DNA of 64,000 nt from Dipodascopsis uninucleata var. uninucleata (taxonomy: Eukaryota; Ascomycota; Lipomycetes; Lipomycetales; Lipomycetaceae). The notes under the pieces were generated by a model. That model had not been told where the DNA came from, did not search any database, and worked only from the letters and a program-made list of their open reading frames with translations. The stretch is taken from assembly GCA_030568195.1 (NCBI GenBank), contig JAJLTO010000018.1:1-64000 (forward strand), read 5' to 3'. A program made the translations under genes and the position numbers. Of the stretch, positions 20,000 through 30,518 are shown one piece after another (position 1 is the first letter of the stretch; every line of letters starts with the position of its first letter).

Positions 20000-22561
20000 T
20001 CAATGCCAAGTTCCATTGGCCACTCCAAAATATCCGTCTTCTGGAGTCTTGATCAGCGAGGCAACACCTTTGCCATCAACACCCGCGCTAGACACAGTGT
20101 TGCCCCACCAAACCAGTAGTTTAGGATGATATTCAAGAGCAAAGAATATCAAGATACCACAGAATGCGACGCCTGCAGTGATAGCAGATTGGAGAATATA
20201 ATTGTACTTGGACCACCAGGCTAGGTACCTTCGACGAATGTAGTAATTGAATGCAAATGCCATGTAGAAACCAGGCGTATAGTAGGAGAGATTGTAAGTA
20301 GAGCCATATCTTAAAAATCCACCTAAAGCAATGATTGGATGGAAGCTATAAAATGCTGTTGGATACTGTTTTCGCAGAAACCAAAATACTACCGAGAGGA
20401 TGGCTCCAGCAAGAAACATCCACTTGATCGCAGGATAGAGCTGATCAAATGTCCTACTAGGGCCTATAACGGAGAAAAGAAGAGTGTCGGAGTATAATGT
20501 ATGCGCAAATGTACATGTAAACTTACTTGGCTGATCATAACTACAGAAGTCTTGAACTTTATACATCAGGAAGTTCAGTGCTCCTGTGGTAACAAAGATC
20601 TGAATCAGTGTTGCGTAGACTTGTGCTCTGAATACACTCCGAGGAGGTAGTTTTGCATAGTGCGCAATTTTTTGATCTCCAATGAATGTTTGACCCTGCT
20701 CATCAACGCTATATCCAAAAGTACGACAGAGAATGTTCGCTACATTATGTCCAGGTGCCATGTATCCTCCTAGTACGGGACCTAACATATTAAGAGATAG
20801 CATTTTACCAGTAGTCGAGTAGAGAATCATTCCTGGTACCATCAATAAAACGCAAATGATTGCCATAACTACTAGTACCCAAACAGGAACATTAGATGGA
20901 TATACTGTGATCGAAATGATACCGCATACAATAGCAACTAGTAGAACAACCAAGAACCACCAGTCAGGTACTTCTTTGTATTTCCGCATCATTGTTGAAA
21001 TAGCATCGTCATACTGATCATAACTTGACGTAGACCTATTTTTGATCGCTCGTGCAAAGTCTACTACAGCATCTTTGATTGTTTTCCATTCGCTCAGAAA
21101 TATGTAACAGAATGTCAATGTATAGTTCATGTATGCAGCACACATATAAACGAGATTTCCTGCAGAAATATAGGGCGGAGAATATTCTTCATATAAAGTT
21201 TCGTTAAGTTTCCCAGAACTATCAACAACACGTGTCAGGTTGAATTGAGATCCAAACCTATCGTAAACATTCGCTGTATTTGGTGGCATATGACCAGTAT
21301 ACATGTAATTGGAAAAATATATGGCAGCAACAACAAGACCTCCCAGTATTGTGCCAATATACGCATTCAGAGAAACAAAAAATGGCAATATAAGAGGCGT
21401 AGAATAGTTTATTACAGCCCAATCGAAAGTCGTTATAGGATTAAATCCAAGACCAATCTTTGATCCAGTAACGAAAGCTAACGTCTTGTTTTGCGGAGCA
21501 ATCCATGTCATCCAATTGAATGTTGAAAGGGCCTTAAACAGATAATCAGGAATAACATAGAACGTAAAAGATACACACAGCGCAATAAAGAATAGTTTGT
21601 ACTTGCTGATCGTCCAACCATGAATCGATACCTTCTTCTCGGGAGCGAGCAATGTTCGATTCAACTGTAAGACTGGCAATTCTGTCGGCCAAACCGATTT
21701 AACAGGATATATAACCCATCGGCGAAGTACACCTGCTAGGCCCATGCCAAAAAACTGTAGACAAAATGACATCAAAATTATAAATCCATTTCCAATCCAC
21801 TCTTCGTTAAAGAAACGAGAAAGTACCATCGTAGGAAGATATGGACCCAAGTCAGCATTGTGACAACCAACGTTTGTTATAATAGTCGTGAGCATCTGCT
21901 CTTTGTATGTCCAAGGACCAGGATTGAGATTGATACTCCATTTACCAAATCGCAATACTTTCTTTGGAAATATTCTTGCAAACAATAGTCCAGTAGGATA
22001 AACCAAGATCTGTACAACCTGAGAGTTCAAAGAAAAACTCGGTTGTCTAAAGCTGAAAACTTGATTGAGGAATCCAATACTAGTGACCCAAAAGCCACCG
22101 ATTACATACACTCGAAAAGTCTCAACATATGCAGTGTGATCATCAACTGGACTGCAGACAGCTCGGACCTCTGGATAAGGAGAATAAAACTTGATAAGAG
22201 CAGCTTCAAGCTGGATCTCAATTGAGTAATCCTCCTCGGAGAGATCACATGCTTCAGGACCTTTGAGCAGATTTTTTATCTTATTCATTGTTAGGGCAGG
22301 AAAGTTGAGGTCGCCGTCAAAATATTCTACTGACATTTCTAAAATTGACCTTGAGTCTTCAATAGTTAATGACTGCATTTTGCTGTATAGAAATTCAAAT
22401 TGATCCTGATCAAGATCTTTCATATCATCTGATTGACGCACTTTCTGATAGGTCTTTTCAGAGAGGTCTGGCACTTCCTTAAGCGTGATATTCACGGACT
22501 TCTTTAAATCTATCAACTCATCTGAATCAACTTGTGATATTGTCTTCACTTTTTCCTCCAT
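20000..22561 (-). CDS. OPT-family oligopeptide transporter, paralog 3
   Basis: An 853-residue OPT-family transporter on the minus strand. It keeps SPYPEVRAVCSP, VETFRVYVIGG, NLNPGPWTYKEQML, NWMTWIAPQNK, GLGFNPITTFDW, HYAKLPPRSVFR (KLPPR in place of KIPPR) and YGSTYNLSYYTPGF. The N-terminal 100 residues are acidic and hydrophilic; about 14-16 membrane segments follow. Its wording is closest to the copies at 2086 and 24694. The ATG at 22561 has a minus-strand A/T-rich leader with TATATTA-like sequence about 50 bp upstream. It follows the copy at 24694 in the same orientation, separated by 2.1 kb, so it is not a simple recent tandem duplicate. The frame is intact. Confidence 0.95.
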   Translation of the reverse strand: MEEKVKTISQVDSDELIDLKKSVNITLKEVPDLSEKTYQKVRQSDDMKDLDQDQFEFLYSKMQSLTIEDSRSILEMSVEYFDGDLNFPALTMNKIKNLLKGPEACDLSEEDYSIEIQLEAALIKFYSPYPEVRAVCSPVDDHTAYVETFRVYVIGGFWVTSIGFLNQVFSFRQPSFSLNSQVVQILVYPTGLLFARIFPKKVLRFGKWSINLNPGPWTYKEQMLTTIITNVGCHNADLGPYLPTMVLSRFFNEEWIGNGFIILMSFCLQFFGMGLAGVLRRWVIYPVKSVWPTELPVLQLNRTLLAPEKKVSIHGWTISKYKLFFIALCVSFTFYVIPDYLFKALSTFNWMTWIAPQNKTLAFVTGSKIGLGFNPITTFDWAVINYSTPLILPFFVSLNAYIGTILGGLVVAAIYFSNYMYTGHMPPNTANVYDRFGSQFNLTRVVDSSGKLNETLYEEYSPPYISAGNLVYMCAAYMNYTLTFCYIFLSEWKTIKDAVVDFARAIKNRSTSSYDQYDDAISTMMRKYKEVPDWWFLVVLLVAIVCGIISITVYPSNVPVWVLVVMAIICVLLMVPGMILYSTTGKMLSLNMLGPVLGGYMAPGHNVANILCRTFGYSVDEQGQTFIGDQKIAHYAKLPPRSVFRAQVYATLIQIFVTTGALNFLMYKVQDFCSYDQPSKFTCTFAHTLYSDTLLFSVIGPSRTFDQLYPAIKWMFLAGAILSVVFWFLRKQYPTAFYSFHPIIALGGFLRYGSTYNLSYYTPGFYMAFAFNYYIRRRYLAWWSKYNYILQSAITAGVAFCGILIFFALEYHPKLLVWWGNTVSSAGVDGKGVASLIKTPEDGYFGVANGTWH

Positions 22562-24693
22562 TTTGTATGATTAGCGATGACAGTAACAACCGCTTGCAAG
22601 CAACCACCTTAATAAATAATATAATCTCATAGATACATCTCGGTCAGAATACTTCTATCCCTTTATAGTCTTTGAATTTGTGCACGATATTGATATCTGT
22701 AGAAATAGATCGTGAAACTATTTGATACTAAGTTATGCATTTCTAATGCGCCGTTATAAATCACTTGGCAATTCGATTTCTCGTTCGAAAGAGGCTCTAT
22801 TTGTGCGCGGGATATATGCCTCAGCTTCCATCTGAAGAATGAATATGAATTATTCGGGAATACAGGGCTAGCTATATTAGCGATCTAGCTTCAAGTACGA
22901 TAGTCTCTATACTATACTTGATTTACCGCCAATCTGAAAAGAAGCGATATACTCTTAATAGATTAAAGAATATCATAACATATCTTTTATTGACTAGGGA
23001 AACTTCCATTAAATGAGCATTTTAGTGATTGTGCCCTCGCGCGATATACAGATTCGATTGCATGACTTTGCAAGTAAAACATATTATATTGCCAATATTT
23101 TTGGGCTGGTTAATCGATAGGGTCCATAGTATTTGCCTACTATCCTTACATTTTAAGCATTTGCTTCTTTATATCTACAGCCACGGGAAATCTTGCCATT
23201 CAATGTGACCAATGAGAACAGAAAGATATAATTATGCTTGCAGAAATTGTATGTTCACTCTCTTAACGTTTACTTGGCATTCTTAATGTCTACATAGCTC
23301 TATGAAGTCTGGCACAAAAAGAATAAATTCGCGCTCTAATATATGTACACCATATAACCGTAAAAGCACACAAAGATTTGAAGTAGCAAATAGTAATATT
23401 TTATTTTTATTTAATTTGAATCAATTCGGCGGTCTATTAAATGAAGTTGATATAGCTTTTGAAAAGCGCAAGCAAAGTATTTCAGTGTTCAGCAGTACTT
23501 AAGCTGCTTTCCAGTTGTCTTATGTAACCTTAACTCAATGGCTGAAAGTATACCTCAAAAACTCAATTTATGCTTATTATTTGAATGTTACCTTTATGTA
23601 AGATTACTTGTGATCTGAGAATGCTGTACTGGTGCTCTTGCAATGCCATTTAATACTGTTTCAGTGCTATTTCACTATTTTGATTATTATAATAATAACA
23701 GCTCATGCTAAAGACTAATTGGCTTTGTTATGGTCGCCGGTCACTATATAAGAATTACTAATTCGGATTTCGCTAATTCAGATAATGAAATAGTACTATT
23801 TAGGTACGGTACGGCTCGATTAAACGAAACGTACGCTTATCATGAGCTGGCACTTTTATGGCATCCATAGCTTAAACTCAGACATTCGTTGGGTGTATGT
23901 GTAATCACGAACTATCTTGCGATACTTTTCAATATAATTATTTGCCGGCCATCATAACAAAACCAGCAGGGAAGACCGATAGCTGCTCAAATAGAGCGTT
24001 GAGCCTCATGGTTGGCTACATGGACGCTAAACTTGTCTAACAACGTGCGGTGTCCCAACGGCTCTTAAGGGTAATGAACTTGCAAAATTGCGAATCCGAT
24101 ACAAGGAAGATGTGTAATCCAAGTGGACATTTTCCCATTGATGGTGATAACAAACCTTATCTCATATTCACTAACTTCCTGTGATTTGAAATGATACTGA
24201 GCTTCAAACTGGGTTATTATGTTGTAGCAACCTTAGCAGCCTATCTATGCTATCGATAGAGATATCGAAATTAGGAATATTGCTCGCACCATTTAAATTT
24301 GGGAATTACTGATCATACCAGTACTTATGGTTATTGCTCTACATTATTGTTAGCAGCTTCACAGACTACTTCCGCTTAGAGCATAATACTGACTTCGGCG
24401 TACGACTATGTCGTAATATATTGAATTTATCAGGCCAAGGTAAACTGAAACATAACATAATGTTAACAGAATATATATGACTTTACATAACCAGCTCTTC
24501 TATTGAAAGAAAACTTCTCATGAATAACAGATGCTTCTTAGCAAAATGGGTATTTATAGTCCATGTTAAAATTTAATTAGGCAAATATTTTAATCATTAA
24601 CAAAATTCTCTTTATTCACGATGAAACTCGTCTAACGTTCACAACAACATAACAAAAAGATTAGAAATATTTTATCATTACCGACCGCCACGC
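22562..24693. other. Spacer between two OPT genes
   Basis: About 2.1 kb with no supported gene. The 66-codon frame at 23302 is A/T-driven and not protein-like. The minus strand around 23950-24050 has a short readable piece (RLNALFEQLSVFPAGFVMM) ending in stops, too short to name. It includes the promoter of the OPT gene ending at 22561. Confidence 0.5.
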
Positions 24694-27294
24694 TTAATGC
24701 CAGGTGCCATTTTCAATGCCAAAGTATCCAATAGCAGGAAGTGGTTTTAAAGTAGTGCTGCTAGCGTCAACGCCAGCACTGGATACTACATTTCCCCACC
24801 ATGTAATAGTCTTTGGTCTATACTGCAGAGCTAAAAATATCAGGATTCCCGAGAAAGCAATGCCTGCTGTAAGTGCACAAGAAATAATGTAATTATACTT
24901 AGACCACCATGCTAAATATCGAGTTCTAATATAGTACATAAAGAACGTTGAAAAGTAGAGACCCCCAGTATAGTACGTAAGATTATATCCAGAACCCCAT
25001 CTAGTCATTCCTCCAAGAATGAGAACGGGATGGAAATAGCGTAACTGACGGTGGAATCGTTGTCTTAGGAGATAAAGTGGAATAGCTGCAAGAGCACCAA
25101 TTAAAAAACACCACTTAACCACTGGATACAGAGTATCAAATGTTCTAGTAGGACCAACCAATCCGAACATCAAAGTACCGGTATAAATACTATGTGACCA
25201 TGCACAGTAAAATCTCGAAGCCTGAGTATATGAGCAAAAATCTTCAATACCGTGAGCTACTTCCAATGCAACAGTAGACATCACGATTTGAATGATAGTA
25301 CCAATCAATTGTCCTCTAAAAACTGCTCTAGGAGGCAGCTTTGAGTAGTGAGCAAGCTTTTGGTCACCAACGAATGTCTCTGACTGATCTTCAACTGTGT
25401 AACCGAGAGCACGTATGAAAAGACAAGCAACACCACTTCCTGGCGCCAAATATCCACCGAGAATCGTACCCAACATGTTAGTGCTCATGAAATATCCAGT
25501 TGAAGCATATAATACCATACAAGGTATTAAAATAGCCATAGCAATACCAAAAATTACTATAACCGTCCAAACTGGAGTGTCGGTGGGATACACATGAATG
25601 ACAACACATGACACAACAACAGTGATAGCTAGAACGGCTAAAAACCACCAATCTGGAACTTCTTTATAATTACGCATGAGTACAGATAGAGGATCATGGA
25701 ACTTATCATAATTTGATCTTTTTCGAAATCTCACTCCCTGCCAGAATCCTACTAATGCATCTCTGAAGGTCCGCCATTCCATAACGAATACATACACAAA
25801 TGCGAAAGTATACACAGAATAAGACGCACAAAGATACATATAATAACCGGCAGTAACGTAAGGTGGAGAATACTCCTTGTATTTCTCGATATTGAAAACA
25901 CCATTCTCAGTAGCTCTTGTAACATTGTACGTCTTACCATATCTGTCATAAACGCTGCTAGTGTTCATCGGAAGATAAGCACTATAGTTCACATTCGAAT
26001 AGTATAATGCTAGAAGAACTATTGCACCAATAAAAGTTCCGAGGTAGGTGTTTATAAAACTATAGAAAGGAATGATTAAAGGATTTGCATAGTTTATCAT
26101 GGCCCAGTCAAAAGAGGGAATTGGATTAATTCCTACACCGGTGCTTGTTCCAGTAACAAACGCTAAGTTCTTATTCTGTGGTGCAATCCATGTCATCCAA
26201 TTGAACGTGCTAATAGCAGTGAAAAGATAATCAGGAATAAAAAAGTACAAGAAACTGGCGGCTAAAAGAATGTTAAACAATTTATACTTAGAAATTGTCC
26301 ATCCATTAATTCTGCGCCTTTCCTCCTTCATCAAAAGTGTTTTATTCAGCTGAAGTGTAGGAAGCATAGTTGGCCATACAGCCTTACTAGGATATACTAC
26401 CCATCTTCGAAGAACACCGGCCATACCAAATCCCATAAACTGACAAATCATATTAATTAAGAAATTAAAACCAAAGTTGGACCATTTTTGACCATAAAAA
26501 AGTGATTCTCGAATAACCGGATAATACTGTCCCCATACCGGACTCTGAGCACCTACATTGGTAATTATAGTAGCGAACATCTGTTCCTTGAAAGTCCAAG
26601 GTCCAGGATTAAGGTTAAGAGAATACTTGCCAACTTGGAACGTCTTCTTTGGTAATATTCGAGCAAGAAATTGACCACAAGGTAAAAGCAAGATCTGAAC
26701 GACCTGTGATGTAAGAGTGAAATGCGGCTGTCTGAAATAAAGCAACTGATTCACAAAACTACCGATGATAACCCAAGAAATACCAATGACATAGGCTCTG
26801 AAGGTCTCCACCGGTATGGATGGATCATCTGTGGGAGAGCAAACAGATCGGACTTCTGGATATGGAGAATGGTACTTCATTAGTGCAGCCTCCATTCGTA
26901 AGTCCAGGTTATATATTTCAGTACTCTGGCCATATGCCTCTTCCCCTTCAACCAACAAGTGAAGACGCGACAATGTCTCTGATGGGAAATTGATATCAAC
27001 TTTGTGATACTCTAAAGCTTCCGTAAGGATATCATACGCATCTGACACTGTGACAGTAGCCATTTTCTCGATGATAAATTGACCACCGTCGTCTGCTAGA
27101 ATATCGTCCATCTCACCACTAGCCTTCATCCGCTCTACAACGAGCTCAATTTCTCGGTCAACTTCATGCGAGCTCGAAATAGTCTCTTTCTTCTCTTCAA
27201 TACTGCTTTCATTAGAACTATCGGCATATTCCTCAACTGAGGGTATTTCGCCGACAGGTTGACTCTTCTCGTACTCAATGAAGTTGGAAGACAT
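24694..27294 (-). CDS. OPT-family oligopeptide transporter, paralog 4
   Basis: An 866-residue OPT-family transporter, the longest of the four because of an extended Ser/Glu-rich N-terminus (about 45 residues before the first shared block). It has SPYPEVRSVCSPTDDP, LNLNPGPWTFKEQMF, NWMTWIAPQNK, the variant GVGINPIPSFDW in place of GLGFNP, HYSKLPPRAVFR and YNLTYYTGGL in place of YNLSYYTPGF. The last change removes a proline shared by its paralogs. The ATG at 27294 lies 59-65 bp from a TATAAAA element. Intact, no intron. The altered GLGFNP and YTPGF blocks mark it as a separately evolving copy, possibly with different substrate choice. Confidence 0.94.
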   Translation of the reverse strand: MSSNFIEYEKSQPVGEIPSVEEYADSSNESSIEEKKETISSSHEVDREIELVVERMKASGEMDDILADDGGQFIIEKMATVTVSDAYDILTEALEYHKVDINFPSETLSRLHLLVEGEEAYGQSTEIYNLDLRMEAALMKYHSPYPEVRSVCSPTDDPSIPVETFRAYVIGISWVIIGSFVNQLLYFRQPHFTLTSQVVQILLLPCGQFLARILPKKTFQVGKYSLNLNPGPWTFKEQMFATIITNVGAQSPVWGQYYPVIRESLFYGQKWSNFGFNFLINMICQFMGFGMAGVLRRWVVYPSKAVWPTMLPTLQLNKTLLMKEERRRINGWTISKYKLFNILLAASFLYFFIPDYLFTAISTFNWMTWIAPQNKNLAFVTGTSTGVGINPIPSFDWAMINYANPLIIPFYSFINTYLGTFIGAIVLLALYYSNVNYSAYLPMNTSSVYDRYGKTYNVTRATENGVFNIEKYKEYSPPYVTAGYYMYLCASYSVYTFAFVYVFVMEWRTFRDALVGFWQGVRFRKRSNYDKFHDPLSVLMRNYKEVPDWWFLAVLAITVVVSCVVIHVYPTDTPVWTVIVIFGIAMAILIPCMVLYASTGYFMSTNMLGTILGGYLAPGSGVACLFIRALGYTVEDQSETFVGDQKLAHYSKLPPRAVFRGQLIGTIIQIVMSTVALEVAHGIEDFCSYTQASRFYCAWSHSIYTGTLMFGLVGPTRTFDTLYPVVKWCFLIGALAAIPLYLLRQRFHRQLRYFHPVLILGGMTRWGSGYNLTYYTGGLYFSTFFMYYIRTRYLAWWSKYNYIISCALTAGIAFSGILIFLALQYRPKTITWWGNVVSSAGVDASSTTLKPLPAIGYFGIENGTWH

Positions 27295-27352
27295 TGCAAT
27301 GTAATGTAGTTCTCAGTCAATAAATAATCAACTTGAGGTCCTAGCTTGCTCA

Positions 27353-27359
27353 TTTTATA
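27353..27359 (-). promoter_or_regulatory. TATA box of fourth OPT gene
   Basis: TATAAAA on the minus strand, about 60 bp upstream of the ATG at 27294. Confidence 0.45.
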
Positions 27360-27859
27360 TTCCAAAGAACCACTACTTTTTGAAGAGTACCACTTGCTAT
27401 GTCATAGAAATCAGACATTACGAGATTTTATTATTAGATCTATCATATTCAGATGACTAACTTTAACATTTCTTAGTTATTATCTCCTGTCACCTAGTCC
27501 CTTCTTCTCACATATATCTATTATTTAACCTTCGTATTAACGTCCATTCTAGTTCTAGTCATTTCACGAAACATTCTCGTTGTTAACGTATTCAGATCAC
27601 GCATCTAATCTCATAATATGCCCGTAACTTCGTTCGTATTTGGCTCGATTTTCGTACGACTGTTGGATTGATACTGAGCATGAGCACATATCAAGAATAA
27701 GAAGCCTTATCTTTTTACTCTTTTGACTCTATTATCGGTAGATCACTTCCAAGACTTGCTTGTTTCATAGCAGAACTGTGAACAATGTATTGAGAGGGCT
27801 GTAGAAAACGGCAATCGCATTTTCCTAGTGACAATATCAACGTAGAAGCTGAAGCTTTG

Positions 27860-28150
27860 TTAAAGTTTTGAACGTCTAAAACCATTGCTAAAGTAAAAGA
27901 AATATTGTGTAATCCAGTCAGATGCGAACTCAGCTAGAGCCGAAGCGCCATCCTTGGATGCCAAGGGCATATTAGCGTAAAATGCAAATGCACCCTGGGA
28001 AGTGGCGTCCCCGTAATTTTCCTGAAATGCTTCTTGCATCTTTACAAAATTTGAAATAGTCAGTGGGAGAGGAACGCTGTTACATTTTAGTCGCTTCCCA
28101 ATATTTTGCTTCTCTTTTTCTTGTGCTTCTGTATGGGGTGTTTTTACATA
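27860..28150 (-). pseudogene. Unidentified C-terminal coding remnant
   Basis: The minus strand is open for 96 codons without a start ATG, ending in TAA at 27860-27862. The translation is strongly protein-like: EAQEKEKQNIGKRLK, then VPLPLTISNFVKMQEAF, then YGDATSQGAFAFYANMPL and ALAEFASDWITQYFF. Codon composition matches genuine genes nearby rather than random AT-rich sequence. I do not recognise the family. It looks like the last exon or the tail of a lost gene; upstream sequence has stops and no continuation was found. Confidence 0.4.
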
Positions 28151-30197
28151 TCATGATAGTCATGAATTCCTCTTACACAGTGATAACATCCTTTTAAGCA
28201 GCGATAGCTCTTTAAGCATTGACCAATACCGATAGTGACCTCTAGTTGCATCCGTGCCACACCTAAAATTCTGGTTAAGGTTGCTTTTCTTATCTAGCCG
28301 AGCTATGTCTTGCGTCTGCTTTAGAGGATATTTCGTCATGCTCAAGACCGACTGGTTATCAGTTATGCGTTTATTATCGGTGATATAACTGGTAGATACT
28401 CTTGTCGAAAGAAGTTTTATTTACTACTTGGCAAAGTTTACGTTAAATAAAAGAAGTTCTATATTTTAGCCGACCGCCCACTAGAATAAGATGTTGCGAT
28501 ATTACGGCATCTTTGACTATCATGGCATATGACTGACCATCCACCAGAATCTATTAGCGTAAAGCCAATTGCCATGTGTCAGCTACATCATCGTGTAATA
28601 TCTTGCATGCCATTCCGCATCCGTAACTTTTGAACGTAGTTAAAGGTTTTTTTATTTTACCAAATTGCGTTACGAAGATTATATATACTTAAGGAAGATA
28701 TCAGTGTTTCTTCAACGCCACATTCTATACGCTATCGATAATAGTAATATATTGTACAGTTTACATAGGGCAGCATTTGAAACTCAAGCCGACTCATTTT
28801 TCTTTTTTATATTTAGTCTGTTAATTTTTAATATCATTTAAAAATTCTGCCAAGAGTAAATTAGGCAGAAGTAGAAATATGATAGGAAGTTCGGTTGCTG
28901 GATAAACGTCCTTTATCTTACTCCAGGTATGAAAGCATCTAAATGATGTTCTTGTGGCTGTTAACATCGTGGAAGGAAAGGCGTATTCTTAACAAAATTA
29001 TAGTTCTCATTGATATCAAGGTACAGTAATGGTTTTCAGGTCGCTAGTGCATGACAATCGCGACAGTCTCATGGGGTCACAAGTTTCGCTCAAATTATTT
29101 CGCGAAATGCTCGCACTTGTCATATGTCTATTTTGCCAATCAGATCAGTCAGACTTCATTTTATCGTCTCATAGCTGTCTGTTGTTAAGACTCTGCAGAT
29201 AGCCTCGAACTGCAGCGGACTCTTGAACGCCATCCGGAATTAATATGACACAATATAGAACTTAGAAACGCCGAACCATTAATGGTTCTCGATAACTCAC
29301 CAATTAGTCGAACCACTGTGCCTTTAATCAACCAGGTATCAGGCTCTGACATAGTCATACAGCCCATTCTCTAGATAGAAGTGGTATGTCAAGTCACAAG
29401 CGATATCGCCGCCAGATAACTGCACTATTCATCTTCTCGCTGCATGGCACGTCTGACGATTCATTTTGTTACGAATGACTTGCTCACTGTTGTATCGAGG
29501 ATAGCTTAATTCATACATTGGTCCCGACCAAAAACGACTCGTGCCAACCAGCAAAAGTTTATACGAAAATTGTTATAGATGCTTAACTATATGTAACTGT
29601 TATACTGTATTGATGAATATGACAGTCACCAGATAACTGTCAGTTGTGGGTGCATAACCACTTGAATCTGGTGGTTGTCGGTAATCGGGACTAATTTGGA
29701 TTTTGGGAAAATTGATTTTTCTCCGGTTAAAAAGAAGTAAAAGTAAGAAATACAGGAAGAACGTTGTTCATGCATCCAATTTGAATCCGCAGGTAGTGTC
29801 AACGGTGCAATTTTGAATCGTCTCAGTAGCCCATGTGATGCTCATGAGTTGTTTTCTCCATATACTGCTCACCAATAAAATTGAAAGAAAGAAACCGAAA
29901 ACGAGAAGCATTCAACCATTATATCGAATCTTTAGCTGATTGATTGTTCCTATTTTTTGTTACCGCTACTAGAGACGTGTAGCTGAGAGCTCTGTAATAT
30001 GATTAATATCAAAGTTTCTATCATAGCACGGCGTTTAGTTAAAAGGATTAATTAACGGTCATAAAGCGATTTATTAGAATAACAATATAAATTCTAAGTA
30101 ATAATAAGCAGATTGATGAATTTCTTGTATGCATAGCTACTTGTATCTCACAATGTTTTGACGAACTTACGGCTCTTTAAGGTAGATGACATCTTCA

Positions 30198-30518
30198 TCA
30201 ATAAAAATATTTTTTTCCAATACGACCCAAGTTTTCTGTAACTTGTTTTGAGCGTTCATTAGTATGTAGCACCTGTGAGGGACTAGAGGTCGTGCACATG
30301 GTCTCTGCGAACAAAAGTTCCAACCATGAAGCATTCTCAACAAGCTCCTCGGCACGATTAGTAATAGCATACGCTGATTCGAGAGCCTGAGAAAGATACT
30401 CCAGTTTCCAAATATCTCTACGTGCTGGTCCATGTATGGAATCTCGTGCATAATTGGGACGTTCGTCAACTAAATGAACTCGTGGAATGACACAGCACCG
30501 ATTTATCGGAAGAAGGCA
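30198..30518 (-). pseudogene. Unidentified coding remnant
   Basis: Minus-strand frame open for 106 codons with no ATG near its beginning and a TGA at 30198-30200. It reads VIPRVHLVDERPNYARDS, RDIWKLEYLSQALESAYA and RAEELVENASWLELLFAE, which is helical, amphipathic and protein-like. The family is not recognised. It may be a decayed exon; it is too far from the remnant at 27860-28150 to be joined to it with confidence. Confidence 0.35.
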
